Of a stretch of DNA of 64,000 nucleotides, positions 9,701 to 17,074 are shown in pieces. Position 1 is the stretch's first letter. Every line of letters begins with the position of its first letter. A program made the translations under genes and the position numbers. Origin of the DNA: Duganella sp. 1224 (GTDB lineage Bacteria > Pseudomonadota > Gammaproteobacteria > Burkholderiales > Burkholderiaceae_D); assembly GCF_013408245.1 (NCBI RefSeq), contig NZ_JACBYS010000001.1, positions 1,674,001-1,738,000 on the forward strand, read 5' to 3'. Below the pieces are notes generated by a model that saw nothing but the letters and a program-made list of their open reading frames with translations, was not told where the DNA came from and searched no databases.

Positions 9701-10919
9701 GGACGCCATGATCATCAGCCGCCAGCAGCAAGGCCCCCATCCGCTGCTGCGCAAGTCCACCGGCAAACGTGCGCGGGACACGCTGATCCACCTGGAATAC
9801 CTGCTGCCATGCGAGGCGCCGGCCAAGCCGGCACCGGCTGATTTGCAGCAGGACATGGCGTTTGCCGTCAGTACCTTCCCGGAGCCGACCCGCTTCCGCT
9901 ACCAGCCGCGCTGGAACACCCTGGCGCAGGACATCAGCATCAGCAATCCCTTCCTCCACCACATCGAGCGCAATCAGACCGTGTTGCTGGAGCGGCTGCA
10001 GGACTACTACCTGCTGCGCACGCCGATCGCGCGTCTCGGCGACGATGGCAGCGCGGCGCGCTGGCACGACATCATCGCCGAGGAAAACCGGCGCCGCCGC
10101 TGGGGCTACCTGGTGGTCGAGCATGACATCGTCTGGTTTGTTTGCCTGACGCTGTCCGCAGGCGGCGCCTGGCTCGACCGGCTGGGCGCCCGGCTGGCCA
10201 AAATCGGCGACCGCCTGCAGCATTTGTACACCAGGGGCGCCGACCGCAACGACTGGCCATACCGCGCGACGACCAGCATCACCGACATCGCCGCCGCCCA
10301 CACGTTTTTCTTTCAAGGCAGGACTGATCAATTCATGAGCAATAACTTCACCGATCTGCAGGCCCACGGCCGCCTGCTGGCAGGCGTGCAACAATGGCTG
10401 GGTGATGCGTTCGACAGCGTGATGTCGGCCCTCTACGGCGGCGACGTGCCAGCCGAGGCGCGCGATCTGTCGACGCTGCCGATCCGCATGCTGCCGGACG
10501 GCGTGCTGCACATCGGCACCGCCGGCGCCGAGCGCTTCGACATCGAAGTCTATCTGCAGCTTCATGCCGCGCAGGACGACAACGGCACCGTCAGCGGGCC
10601 GCGCATGCTGTGGCAACTGGTGACCAGCCTGGCCACCAAGGGGCCGAAACCGGACCTGCAAGGCTACGACTGGGAAGACTTGCCGTACGAAGGCGAGCGA
10701 GTCTGGCATTCCGGCCCGGAGCGCGAGGCTGCGGTCTGCTTCACGGAATATGATGGTCGCCGCTACGCCACTTTCTATCACCATCCAGCCAAATGGGACA
10801 GTGAGCGCAAGCGGCTGCAGTCCTTCTGGTGCGACGTGCTGGAACGGATGCGCACCACCAACTTCCAGCAAAAGTACATCAGCGACAGTTTCTTCGCCGC
10901 GCTAGGCCACACGAAGTAG
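6750..10919 (+). CDS. Large SNF2-like superfamily 2 helicase/translocase
   Basis: 1389 residues. RecA-like domain 1: Walker A DEVGMGKT (K67), motif Ia IVCPGKTLQQQW, motif II DEAQ (244-247), motif III LSATP (274-278). RecA-like domain 2 starts near residue 500 (KTLVFVRRID), is interrupted by roughly 300 residues, then resumes with motif V (CTDVLKEGVDMHLF, about 822) and motif VI (QRIGRVDRFG, about 854-863). A further ~520 C-terminal residues have no recognised domain. A cysteine group between motifs III and IV (C294, C306, C309, C317) may bind metal. The start codon overlaps the PLD stop (ATGA), indicating translational coupling. SNF2-like enzymes usually translocate on duplex DNA; with the PLD protein this suggests a DNA-scanning defence complex. 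DISARM and Mokosh combine helicases with PLD proteins but have other partners or helicase classes. Confidence 0.9.
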   Translation: MTNRHDLLPAPLNAAAVRSYINFDGADHIDLDGSTQARLQSKGVAAIWHLLQTRGYAYLADEVGMGKTRQALGVIATQFLSEPDSHVVIVCPGKTLQQQWAREWETFIRTCYKSKDDRLVSTVDGRPLHRPQRYERLSDFAKSLLLNERRIHLLRYSSFRRPIWFGGKSKDDTPDHIRAQYEQSLHEIGIDTMDDHERRIVHDAGRQPRPQDWREALTAALNEAYAQRIGKLLKHRNINLVTLDEAQYLRHTDNRQNTNLAHVLRGHVQKWHFLSATPLHSGSGDIKSLDTYLCRLPDGHNHAQACGNCPHATAGSCTQATYRMRDTDGRRRADVVTLLKEFMVRRPRAFIDGDDKAHGKVHYRSYRRVTTSAAGDPFLALTMALVQKHLVHILDGQSNRFRQGECSSFESLSASVKRLHVDKDGNEQLQREFDHQDSTGGKPPEETPDRGLINNLNASFFNAMLPGVKRSDPPDPQYNLPHAKLSQVCEALAADSLRDGTLHKTLVFVRRIDTVNEMVLDLMSRFQRQLDERLAVWRALLAAQGSTQVWHPGEFWTRPVRSGPPPQEIDYGAAADAGRDDDESELNDRAQGLPYFAALRRKKVGAAGLPVKLHSFQAGLLAAPNRSTPLDGFLQDRIAHPEAGIAPAVWERADAQWRQLLAVLTLDEPLPDWLTTAAATDEARWRSATLKRCLLQSLRYSDFLVDLYILHNYRGSVPGAPDDAALADKLLALLRLADGERLPPPLRIYLHNWKLRLRRWIDHFDLIVDKCLRKDAANWQAIYHNVDPEFRRMAPVVGRSGMLPNQNAVTQFNFPTYPNILVCTDVLKEGVDMHLFCDDIVHYGVAWTSGDLEQRIGRVDRFGSQISRRLARHTAASAAPMPRLSVEFPYLEGTLDRYQVERVMIAKVKSDLRMDLGKQESEIGHITIGNLDDPREADGDATEQAREQYPASIAPLLDGAIGQHGAFDTGARTAIDGQVHAPELDAMIISRQQQGPHPLLRKSTGKRARDTLIHLEYLLPCEAPAKPAPADLQQDMAFAVSTFPEPTRFRYQPRWNTLAQDISISNPFLHHIERNQTVLLERLQDYYLLRTPIARLGDDGSAARWHDIIAEENRRRRWGYLVVEHDIVWFVCLTLSAGGAWLDRLGARLAKIGDRLQHLYTRGADRNDWPYRATTSITDIAAAHTFFFQGRTDQFMSNNFTDLQAHGRLLAGVQQWLGDAFDSVMSALYGGDVPAEARDLSTLPIRMLPDGVLHIGTAGAERFDIEVYLQLHAAQDDNGTVSGPRMLWQLVTSLATKGPKPDLQGYDWEDLPYEGERVWHSGPEREAAVCFTEYDGRRYATFYHHPAKWDSERKRLQSFWCDVLERMRTTNFQQKYISDSFFAALGHTK

Positions 10920-10923
10920 ACGG

Positions 10924-13101
10924 CTACAACGGCGCCGTGGCGCGCTGCAGGTCGGCCAGCGCGGCCGGCTTGGTCAGGTGCAGGTCGAAGTTGGCTTGGT
11001 ACGCGCGTTCCACGTCTTCCTTCTGGCCGTAGCCAGTCAGTGCCACCAGCCGCAGCGGCGCGCCGGCGGCCTGCTCGCGCATCGCCCGCGCCAGCGCGTA
11101 GCCGTCCATGTCCGGCAGGCCGATGTCGAGGATGGCCACGTCCGGCAACTGCTGGCGCAAGGCGTCCAGCGCGCCGGTGCCGGTGTGGGCCACGCGTACC
11201 TCGTGGCCCATCAGTTCCAGCAGCGCGGCGCCGGTGGCGGCGGCGTCAATGTTGTCGTCCACCAGCAGCACCCGCAGGCCGCCGGCGCCCGGCCGCGGCG
11301 CGTCTGCCGTTGCCACCTCCGGCGGCGCCACCAGCGGCAGCGTCACCTCGAAGCGGCTGCCCTGGCCGGCGCCGGCGCTGCTGGCCGTCACCTGGCCGCC
11401 GTGCAGCTCGACGATCTTGCGGACGATGGCCAGCCCCAGCCCCAGGCCGCCGGTGCGCCGCGCCAGCGATTGCGGCGCCTGCTGGAACGGCTCGAACACC
11501 CGCGCCAACAACTCCTGGCTCATGCCGATACCGTTGTCGCTGACCACCAGCCGGGTATGCGTGTCGTCGCGCGACAGCGTGACGTCGGTGATGCTGCTGC
11601 CGAAGCGGGCGGCGTTGGACAACAGATTGTTCAGCACCTGCGTCAGGCGGCTGTCGTCGCCCTGCACCCACACCGACTCCGGCGCCGACAGCGTCACCTG
11701 CTGCCCCGGCGCCGCCGCCACCGCGTGCCGCACCACCTCGGCCAGGTTGACCGGCTGGGCGTCGATCTGGAACTTGCCGGTGGTGATGCGCGACACGTCC
11801 AACAGGTCGTCGACCAGCCGCCGCAAGTGGATGACCTGGCGCCGCATCACCGCCCGCTCCTTGCGGCTGGCCGGGTCGTCGCGCCGGTCCAGCAGGTCGA
11901 GCGAGGTGACGATGGGACTGAGCGGGTTGCGCAACTCGTGGCCCAACACGGCCAGGAATTCGTCCTTGGCGCGGCCGGCGCGGCGCGCCTCGTCCAGCGT
12001 CTGGTTGAGGGTATCGAGCAGTTGCTTGCGTTCGCGCTCGCGCGCGCCGCGCTGAAGATCGGCCTGCTCCAGCCCCTGGCCGATGGCGGCGATTTCGGCG
12101 ATCGACGAGGGCGCCACCACCAGCGGCGCGCCCGAGCCCAGCGCCGCCGCGCCCTGCTGCAGCGCGTGGATGGCGGCGACCAGGCGGCGCGACAGCAGCG
12201 AGGCCAGACCGATGCACAGCAGCAGCGACGCCACGATGCCGGCGCCGTAGGTGCCCAGGCTCTGGAACGCGCCGGCGTGGCGCTGTTCCGCCGGCCGCGC
12301 CACCACCGTCGCCCAGCCGTAATGTGACATCGTGGTGTAGGCGGCCGTCATCTCCTGTCCTTCGCTGGTGACGGCCTGGCCCACGCCTTCGGCGCCGTTG
12401 TCGCGCATCAGCCGCACCAGCGACGGACTGGGGGTCTTGCCGACCGCGCTGTCCTGGTTCTGCGAGCGCGCCACCACCGACAGCGCGCCGTCGCGGATGG
12501 CGGTGACCGCGCCGCCGGGCGCCTGCTGGCGCTCGATCAGCCGCACCATGCGGTCCGGCAGGATCACTGCCGTCAGCGTGTAACGCTTGCCATCGGCCGC
12601 GGTCAGCGGCACCCGCACCGGGAAGGCGGCACGCCCGCGCGGGCCGCGGGCGACATGGCCGGCCACCGGCCGGCGCGTGGTCAGCACCTGGCGCAGGCTG
12701 GCCGGATCGACCACCGGCGTCGATGGCGCGGCGCCAAAATCGTCCATGGTGCGCAACAGCACCTTGCCGCTGTCGTCGGTCAGGATGATCCCCAGCCATT
12801 CCGGCTGGCCCTTGGCCACCGTGCTGGCGACGTCGTAAAAGCCGCGCAGGTCGCCGCTGTGCAGCGCCGGCGCGTGCCCCAGGCTGGTCAGCGTCGACAC
12901 CACGCCATCCAGTTCGGCGTCAACCGCGGTGGCGACGGCGCGCGCCAGGTCCAGCAGCAGCCGCTCCTGGTCGCGCTGCTGATAGTCGCTGACGGTGTGG
13001 ATGCTCCACGCCCCCAGCAACGCCAGCGGCAGCAGCCCGATCGCGGTGAGCATGATCAACAGGTACCGCAGAGGAAACAAAAACCGGGGCCGAGCGGGCA
13101 T
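10924..13101 (-). CDS. Hybrid sensor histidine kinase with C-terminal receiver domain
   Basis: 725 residues. An N-terminal membrane helix (about 10-33) is followed by a periplasmic sensing region of about 230 residues resembling a dCache/PAS-type extracytoplasmic fold, then a second helix near 270-295 and a coiled linker. The HisKA box FLAVLGHELRNPLSP carries phospho-acceptor H388. The HATPase has the N box (NNLLSNAARFG), G1 (DNGIGM) and G2 (GGLGLGLAIVRK). The receiver domain (about 605-725) has LDIGLPDMDG with D659 and the conserved Lys in HLTKPA. There is no transmembrane output protein or separate regulator next to it. It is convergent with the helicase cassette, leaving four bases between stop codons, so there is no sign that the two are functionally linked. 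Confidence 0.92.
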   Translation of the reverse strand: MPARPRFLFPLRYLLIMLTAIGLLPLALLGAWSIHTVSDYQQRDQERLLLDLARAVATAVDAELDGVVSTLTSLGHAPALHSGDLRGFYDVASTVAKGQPEWLGIILTDDSGKVLLRTMDDFGAAPSTPVVDPASLRQVLTTRRPVAGHVARGPRGRAAFPVRVPLTAADGKRYTLTAVILPDRMVRLIERQQAPGGAVTAIRDGALSVVARSQNQDSAVGKTPSPSLVRLMRDNGAEGVGQAVTSEGQEMTAAYTTMSHYGWATVVARPAEQRHAGAFQSLGTYGAGIVASLLLCIGLASLLSRRLVAAIHALQQGAAALGSGAPLVVAPSSIAEIAAIGQGLEQADLQRGARERERKQLLDTLNQTLDEARRAGRAKDEFLAVLGHELRNPLSPIVTSLDLLDRRDDPASRKERAVMRRQVIHLRRLVDDLLDVSRITTGKFQIDAQPVNLAEVVRHAVAAAPGQQVTLSAPESVWVQGDDSRLTQVLNNLLSNAARFGSSITDVTLSRDDTHTRLVVSDNGIGMSQELLARVFEPFQQAPQSLARRTGGLGLGLAIVRKIVELHGGQVTASSAGAGQGSRFEVTLPLVAPPEVATADAPRPGAGGLRVLLVDDNIDAAATGAALLELMGHEVRVAHTGTGALDALRQQLPDVAILDIGLPDMDGYALARAMREQAAGAPLRLVALTGYGQKEDVERAYQANFDLHLTKPAALADLQRATAPL

Positions 13102-13179
13102 AGAATAATGTAGTAACGTTACAAACCTCTGATTATATTGGCATTACTGCTCAGCGCAGCGCAATTTTGCGCAGTTTTG

Positions 13180-13578
13180 TCAATTCGTCCCCGGTCCGTG
13201 CAGCAGCGACACGCTGGCGATGCCGGCCACCGTCATCACCAGCGAACCGGCGACATGCAGCAACAGCAGCAGGGACGACCAGCCCAGCCGCCGTTCGCGC
13301 AGCCGCGCCAGCAGCTCGGCGGAAAAGGTCGAAAACGCCGACAGCACGGCCGACAGCACGGCGATGAACAGCAGTTTCCACGGCGGCGGCAGGTTCAGCA
13401 CGTCAAACACGCCGGCGGCAGCGCCGACGAAATAGGCGGCCACCAGGTTGACCAGCAGCGCGTTGACGGCGATCTGCGCCACATCGCGGCTCTGCGGCAG
13501 GCTCAAGCCGTAGCGCAACGGCGGGCCGAGCATGGCGCCGGCGCCGGCCGCGAGGATGGCATAGGCGGCATCGTTCAT
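13180..13578 (-). CDS. crcB: CrcB/FluC-like fluoride ion channel
   Basis: 132 residues starting at MNDAAYAILAAG; the upstream extension of the frame is discarded because CrcB proteins start just before the first helix. Four hydrophobic segments are present. Family landmarks are GPPLRYGLS in the first helix, NALLVNLVAAYFVG in the second (the conserved Asn) and the FSTFSAELL stretch in the third, which matches the TFSTFSxE pore motif of dual-topology fluoride channels. It would export fluoride passively as a double-barrelled dimer in the inner membrane. I looked for a fluoride riboswitch upstream and did not see one. Downstream is the histidine kinase, 78 bases away, same strand. Confidence 0.85.
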   Translation of the reverse strand: MNDAAYAILAAGAGAMLGPPLRYGLSLPQSRDVAQIAVNALLVNLVAAYFVGAAAGVFDVLNLPPPWKLLFIAVLSAVLSAFSTFSAELLARLRERRLGWSSLLLLLHVAGSLVMTVAGIASVSLLHGPGTN

Positions 13579-13674
13579 GGGGAAGAATTCCAAAAATGGA
13601 CAGGGCTGTAGTCTAGGGGCAGGCCGCCGCCCGCCTCCACCGCCAGATGGCCTATCCCAATGGCATGGGCACGC

Positions 13675-13697
13675 CTCCCCCGACTCCGGGGAGGGCC
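13675..13697. other. GC-rich inverted repeat in the crcB/cydA divergent gap
   Basis: CCTCCCC and GGGGAGG form a 7-bp stem around a short loop inside the ~258-base gap between divergent crcB and cydA. There is no thymine tract on either side, so it is not an obvious terminator. It may be an operator or an mRNA leader hairpin. The rest of the gap shows no clear promoter or FNR/ArcA-type site that I can support. Confidence 0.35.
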
Positions 13698-13836
13698 ACA
13701 CGCACCAAAGGTCAGAGCAGCAAGCCTACCGTATGCGAATTTCGCAGCGCATCATACCTCACTATGATGGAGGTTGATCGTGCGGCAGGGCGTAACGGAC
13801 GCCCGCCGCCCGCCCTCCATCATCGGGAGAATATAC

Positions 13837-15261
13837 ATGCTCGGTTTCACCGCCCTGGATCTGGCCCGCGTGCAGTTCGGCTTTACGGTGTCCTTCCACA
13901 TCATCTTTCCGGCCCTGTCGATCGGCCTGGCCAGCTACCTGACGGTGCTGGAACTGTGCTGGCTGCGCACCAAACGCGAGGTCTACCGCGACCTGTACCA
14001 CTTCTGGCTGAAGATCTTTGCCGTCAACTTCGGCATCGGCGTGGTGTCCGGCATCGTGCTGGCCTACCAGTTCGGTACCAACTGGAGCTTTTTCTCGCAG
14101 TTCGCCGGCGGCATCACCGGCCCGCTGCTGACCTACGAGGTGCTGACCGCCTTCTTCCTTGAAGCCGGCTTCCTTGGCGTGATGCTGTTCGGCTGGAACC
14201 GCGTCGGCCCCGGCCTGCACGCCTTCGCCAGCGCCATGGTGGCGATCGGCACGCTGATCTCCACCACCTGGATCCTCGCCTCCAACAGCTTCATGCAGAC
14301 GCCGCAAGGTTACCAGATCGTCAACGGCGTGCTGGTGCCGGGCGACTGGCTGCAGATCATCTTCAATCCCTCGTTCCCGTTCCGCCTGCTGCACATGAGC
14401 GTGGGCGCCTTCCTGGCCACCGCCATGGTGGTGGCGGCCTGCGGCGCCTGGCACCTGCTGCGCAAGAACGACACGCCGGCGGTGCGCACCATGTTCTCGA
14501 TGGCGATGTGGATGCTGCTGGTAACCGCGCCGCTGCAGGCGCTGATCGGCGACGCCCACGGCATCAACACGCTGGCGCACCAGCCGGCCAAGATCGCCGG
14601 CGTCGAGGGCCACTGGCAGAACGAGGGCGACGAGCCGCTGCCGCTGATCCTGTTCGCCATTCCCGACATGGAGCAGGAGCGCAACCACTTCCAGATCGCC
14701 ATCCCGCGCGTCGGCAGCTGGATCCTGACCCACACCTGGGGCGGCCAGATCAAGGGCCTGAAGGACTTCCCGAAAGAGGACCGGCCCAACGCCACCATCA
14801 TCTTCTACACCTTCCGCGTGATGGTGGGGCTGGGCATGGCCATGATCCTGCTGGCGCTGTGCGGCCTGTGGCAGCGCCGCGGCGGCGCCCTGTACCGCGC
14901 GCCGTGGTTGCTGCGCGCCACCACGCTGATGGGGCCGGCCGGCCTGGTCGCCATCCTGGCCGGCTGGTACACCACCGAGATCGGCCGCCAGCCGTGGGTG
15001 GTGTACGGCCTGCTGCGCACCCGCGACGCGGTGTCGGCGCACTCGGTCGACACGCTGGCGCTGTCGCTGCTGCTGTTCGTGCTGGTGTACGCCTTCGTGT
15101 TCGGCGTCGCCATCGTCTACATCTTCCGCCTGATGCGCGGCGGGCCGGTGCCGTTCGACGACCGGCACGCGCCGGCCGGCGGTCCCGGCCAGGCGCACAC
15201 GCCGAGCCGGCCGCTGTCGGCCGCGCCGGACCAGATTTCCACCAACGGGAGTGCACAATAA
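13837..15261 (+). CDS. cydA: Cytochrome bd-type quinol oxidase subunit I, cyanide-insensitive (CIO) type
   Basis: 474 residues, start ATG at 13837 behind GGGAGA; an upstream extension of the frame lacks a ribosome site. CydA features: the heme b595 ligand region FTVSFHIIFPALSIG (H21), the second His in LLHMSVGAF, the K/E pair in PAKIAGVEGHW and the GRQPW motif in the loop after helix 8. The Q-loop between helices 6 and 7 is short, lacking the long insertion of E. coli CydA, which marks the CioA class. With CydB it oxidises quinol and reduces oxygen to water in the inner membrane, with low sensitivity to cyanide and high oxygen affinity. It is the first gene of cydA-cydB-DUF2474. Confidence 0.95.
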   Translation: MLGFTALDLARVQFGFTVSFHIIFPALSIGLASYLTVLELCWLRTKREVYRDLYHFWLKIFAVNFGIGVVSGIVLAYQFGTNWSFFSQFAGGITGPLLTYEVLTAFFLEAGFLGVMLFGWNRVGPGLHAFASAMVAIGTLISTTWILASNSFMQTPQGYQIVNGVLVPGDWLQIIFNPSFPFRLLHMSVGAFLATAMVVAACGAWHLLRKNDTPAVRTMFSMAMWMLLVTAPLQALIGDAHGINTLAHQPAKIAGVEGHWQNEGDEPLPLILFAIPDMEQERNHFQIAIPRVGSWILTHTWGGQIKGLKDFPKEDRPNATIIFYTFRVMVGLGMAMILLALCGLWQRRGGALYRAPWLLRATTLMGPAGLVAILAGWYTTEIGRQPWVVYGLLRTRDAVSAHSVDTLALSLLLFVLVYAFVFGVAIVYIFRLMRGGPVPFDDRHAPAGGPGQAHTPSRPLSAAPDQISTNGSAQ

Positions 15262-16283
15262 TGGGTATCGATCTTTCCAGCCTGTGGGCCGTCATCATCT
15301 TCGTCGGCGTGTTCATGTACGTGGTGATGGATGGCTTTGACCTCGGCATCGGCATGCTCTACCCCTTCGTGCCGGACCGCCACGAGCGCGACGTCATGAT
15401 GAACACCGTGGCGCCGGTCTGGGACGGCAACGAAACCTGGCTGGTGCTGGGCGGCGCGGCGCTGTTCGCGGCTTTCCCGCGCGCCTACGCCATCGTGCTC
15501 AGCGCGCTGTACCTGCCGCTGATCTTCATGCTGCTGGGCCTGATCTTCCGCGGCATCGCCTTCGAATTCCGCTTCAAGGCGCTGGACCACGAGCGGCACA
15601 TCTGGGACAAGGCCTTCATCGGCGGTTCGCTGACGGCGGCGTTCTTCCAGGGCGTGGCGCTGGGCGCCTACGTGGACGGCATCGCCATCGCCAACACCCC
15701 GGCCGGGCCGGAGTTCGCCGGCCGCGCGCTGGACTGGCTGCGGCCCTTCCCCGTCATGTGCGGGCTGGGCGTGATGGTGGCCTACTCGCTGCTGGGCTGC
15801 ACCTGGCTGATCTTCCGCACCGAGGGCGCGCTGCAAAAGCGCATGCTGACCACCGCGCGGCCGCTGGCGCTGCTGCTGGTGTGCGCCATTGTCGCGGTCA
15901 GCATCTGGACCCCGCTGGCCGATCCGGCCGTGGCCGCGCGCTGGTTCAGCTGGCCCGGCATGCTGTGGTTCGCGCCGGTGCCGGTGCTGGTGGTGGTCGG
16001 CGTGGCGCTGCTGCTGCGCTCCCTGGCCGGCGAGGCGCCGCACCACGGGCCGTTCCTGGCCTCGCTGGGGCTGATCTTCCTTGGCTACACCGGCCTGGCC
16101 ATCAGCATCTGGCCCAACATCGTGCCGCCCACGCTGTCGATCTGGGCCGCCGCGTCAGCGCCGGCCAGCCAGGGCTTCGCACTGGTCGGCACGCTGTTCA
16201 TCCTGCCGTTTGTGCTGGGCTACTCGTGCTTCTCGTACTACGTGTTCCGCGGCAAGGTCAAGCTCGGCGAGGGATACCACTGA
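15261..16283 (+). CDS. cydB: Cytochrome bd-type quinol oxidase subunit II
   Basis: 340 residues. The ATG shares one base with the cydA stop (TAATG), so translation is coupled. Typical CydB N-terminal region: WAVIIFVGVFMYVVMDGFD, GIGMLYPF, and APVWDGNETWLVLGG, where the conserved Asp/Glu/Trp residues lie at the structural and proton-channel positions of the family. Eight to nine hydrophobic helices are visible. It partners CydA in the inner membrane. The order and overlap with the next 41-residue gene complete the three-subunit oxidase. Confidence 0.95.
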   Translation: MGIDLSSLWAVIIFVGVFMYVVMDGFDLGIGMLYPFVPDRHERDVMMNTVAPVWDGNETWLVLGGAALFAAFPRAYAIVLSALYLPLIFMLLGLIFRGIAFEFRFKALDHERHIWDKAFIGGSLTAAFFQGVALGAYVDGIAIANTPAGPEFAGRALDWLRPFPVMCGLGVMVAYSLLGCTWLIFRTEGALQKRMLTTARPLALLLVCAIVAVSIWTPLADPAVAARWFSWPGMLWFAPVPVLVVVGVALLLRSLAGEAPHHGPFLASLGLIFLGYTGLAISIWPNIVPPTLSIWAAASAPASQGFALVGTLFILPFVLGYSCFSYYVFRGKVKLGEGYH

Positions 16284-16408
16284 TGGGCACGCGACTCTGG
16301 CTGGGCCGGCTGGGCTGGATGGCCCTGATCTGGACCCTCAGCGTGGCGGCCCTGGGCGTGGTGGCCACGCTGCTGCACTGGCTGATGCGTGCCGCCGGCA
16401 TGCACTAA
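16283..16408 (+). CDS. Small single-helix bd oxidase subunit (DUF2474/CydX-like)
   Basis: 41 residues, MGTRLWLGRLGWMALIWTLS onward, with one transmembrane helix and a basic N terminus. The start overlaps the cydB stop by one base (TGATG). Single-helix proteins of the DUF2474/CydX class occupy exactly this position after CIO-type cydAB and stabilise the oxidase; the LGWMALIW stretch fits DUF2474. It is too short for ordinary gene finders. Confidence 0.85.
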   Translation: MGTRLWLGRLGWMALIWTLSVAALGVVATLLHWLMRAAGMH

Positions 16409-16429
16409 TTTCTGACCCTCGGAGCAATC

Positions 16430-17074
16430 ATGGCTACATCGATCGACATCGATATCACCTCGGATTTCATCTGTCCGTGGTGCTGGATCGGGCACCAGCA
16501 CCTGAAGACCGCGCTGGCGCGCGACCACGTCCGCGCCAATATCCGCTACCTGCCGTTTGAACTCAATCCCGGCATGCCGGCCGAGGGCATGAGCCGGCAC
16601 GCCTACCGCAGCGCCAAGTTCGGCAACTGGGCGCGCTCGCAAAGCATGGACGAGGATGTGACGCTGGCCGGCCGGCTGGTGGACCTGGCGTTTCACTACG
16701 AGCGCATCGGGCTCACGCCCAACACGCGGCTGGCGCACAAGCTGATGGCCTACGCCCAGCAGCAAGGCGACGGCGCCAGAAGCGCGCGGCTGTTCGACGC
16801 CATCTTCGCCGCCTATTTTGAGCACGGCGTCAACATCGGTGACGCCAAGGCGCTGGCCTACCTGGCCGCCGCCCAGGGCTTCGACGCCGAGGCGGCGCTG
16901 GCCTATATGCACGGCGCGGCGGCCGAAACGCTGGTCGCCGCCGCGCTGCGCGAGGCGCGCGAGCGCGACGTCAACAGCGTGCCGCAACTGTTGATCGAGG
17001 GCCGCCGCATCGCCGGCGCCCAGACGGCCGAATCGCTGGGCCGCATGCTGCGCGAACTGGACTACCATGAATGA
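16430..17074 (+). CDS. DsbA-family thioredoxin-fold oxidoreductase (FrnE-like)
   Basis: 214 residues. CPWC active site at residues 15-18 (FICPWCWIG) in the first strand/helix, followed by the helical insertion of the 2-hydroxychromene-2-carboxylate isomerase/DsbA/FrnE group and the cis-Pro region VNSVPQLLIEG before the last strand. No signal peptide, so it is probably cytoplasmic, as FrnE-type proteins are. Likely role is thiol-disulfide exchange, possibly in oxidative or heavy-metal stress. It lies 21 bases after the DUF2474 gene and overlaps the next gene by 8 bases, so it may be transcribed with the oxidase. Confidence 0.85.
   Translation: MATSIDIDITSDFICPWCWIGHQHLKTALARDHVRANIRYLPFELNPGMPAEGMSRHAYRSAKFGNWARSQSMDEDVTLAGRLVDLAFHYERIGLTPNTRLAHKLMAYAQQQGDGARSARLFDAIFAAYFEHGVNIGDAKALAYLAAAQGFDAEAALAYMHGAAAETLVAAALREARERDVNSVPQLLIEGRRIAGAQTAESLGRMLRELDYHE

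Noticed and set aside
8034..10871. Long open frame (945 codons) on the minus strand opposite the helicase
   Set aside because: No ribosome site and Ala/Gln/Arg/His-rich composition typical of antisense shadows of high-GC genes; the plus-strand frame has clear helicase motifs.
3576..10919. Assignment of the cassette as DISARM
   Set aside because: No DUF1998 protein, no methyltransferase and no drmA-like gene; only the PLD and SNF2 classes are shared.
13579..13760. Fluoride riboswitch upstream of crcB
   Set aside because: I compared the leader with the crcB-motif consensus by eye and found no matching conserved loops.
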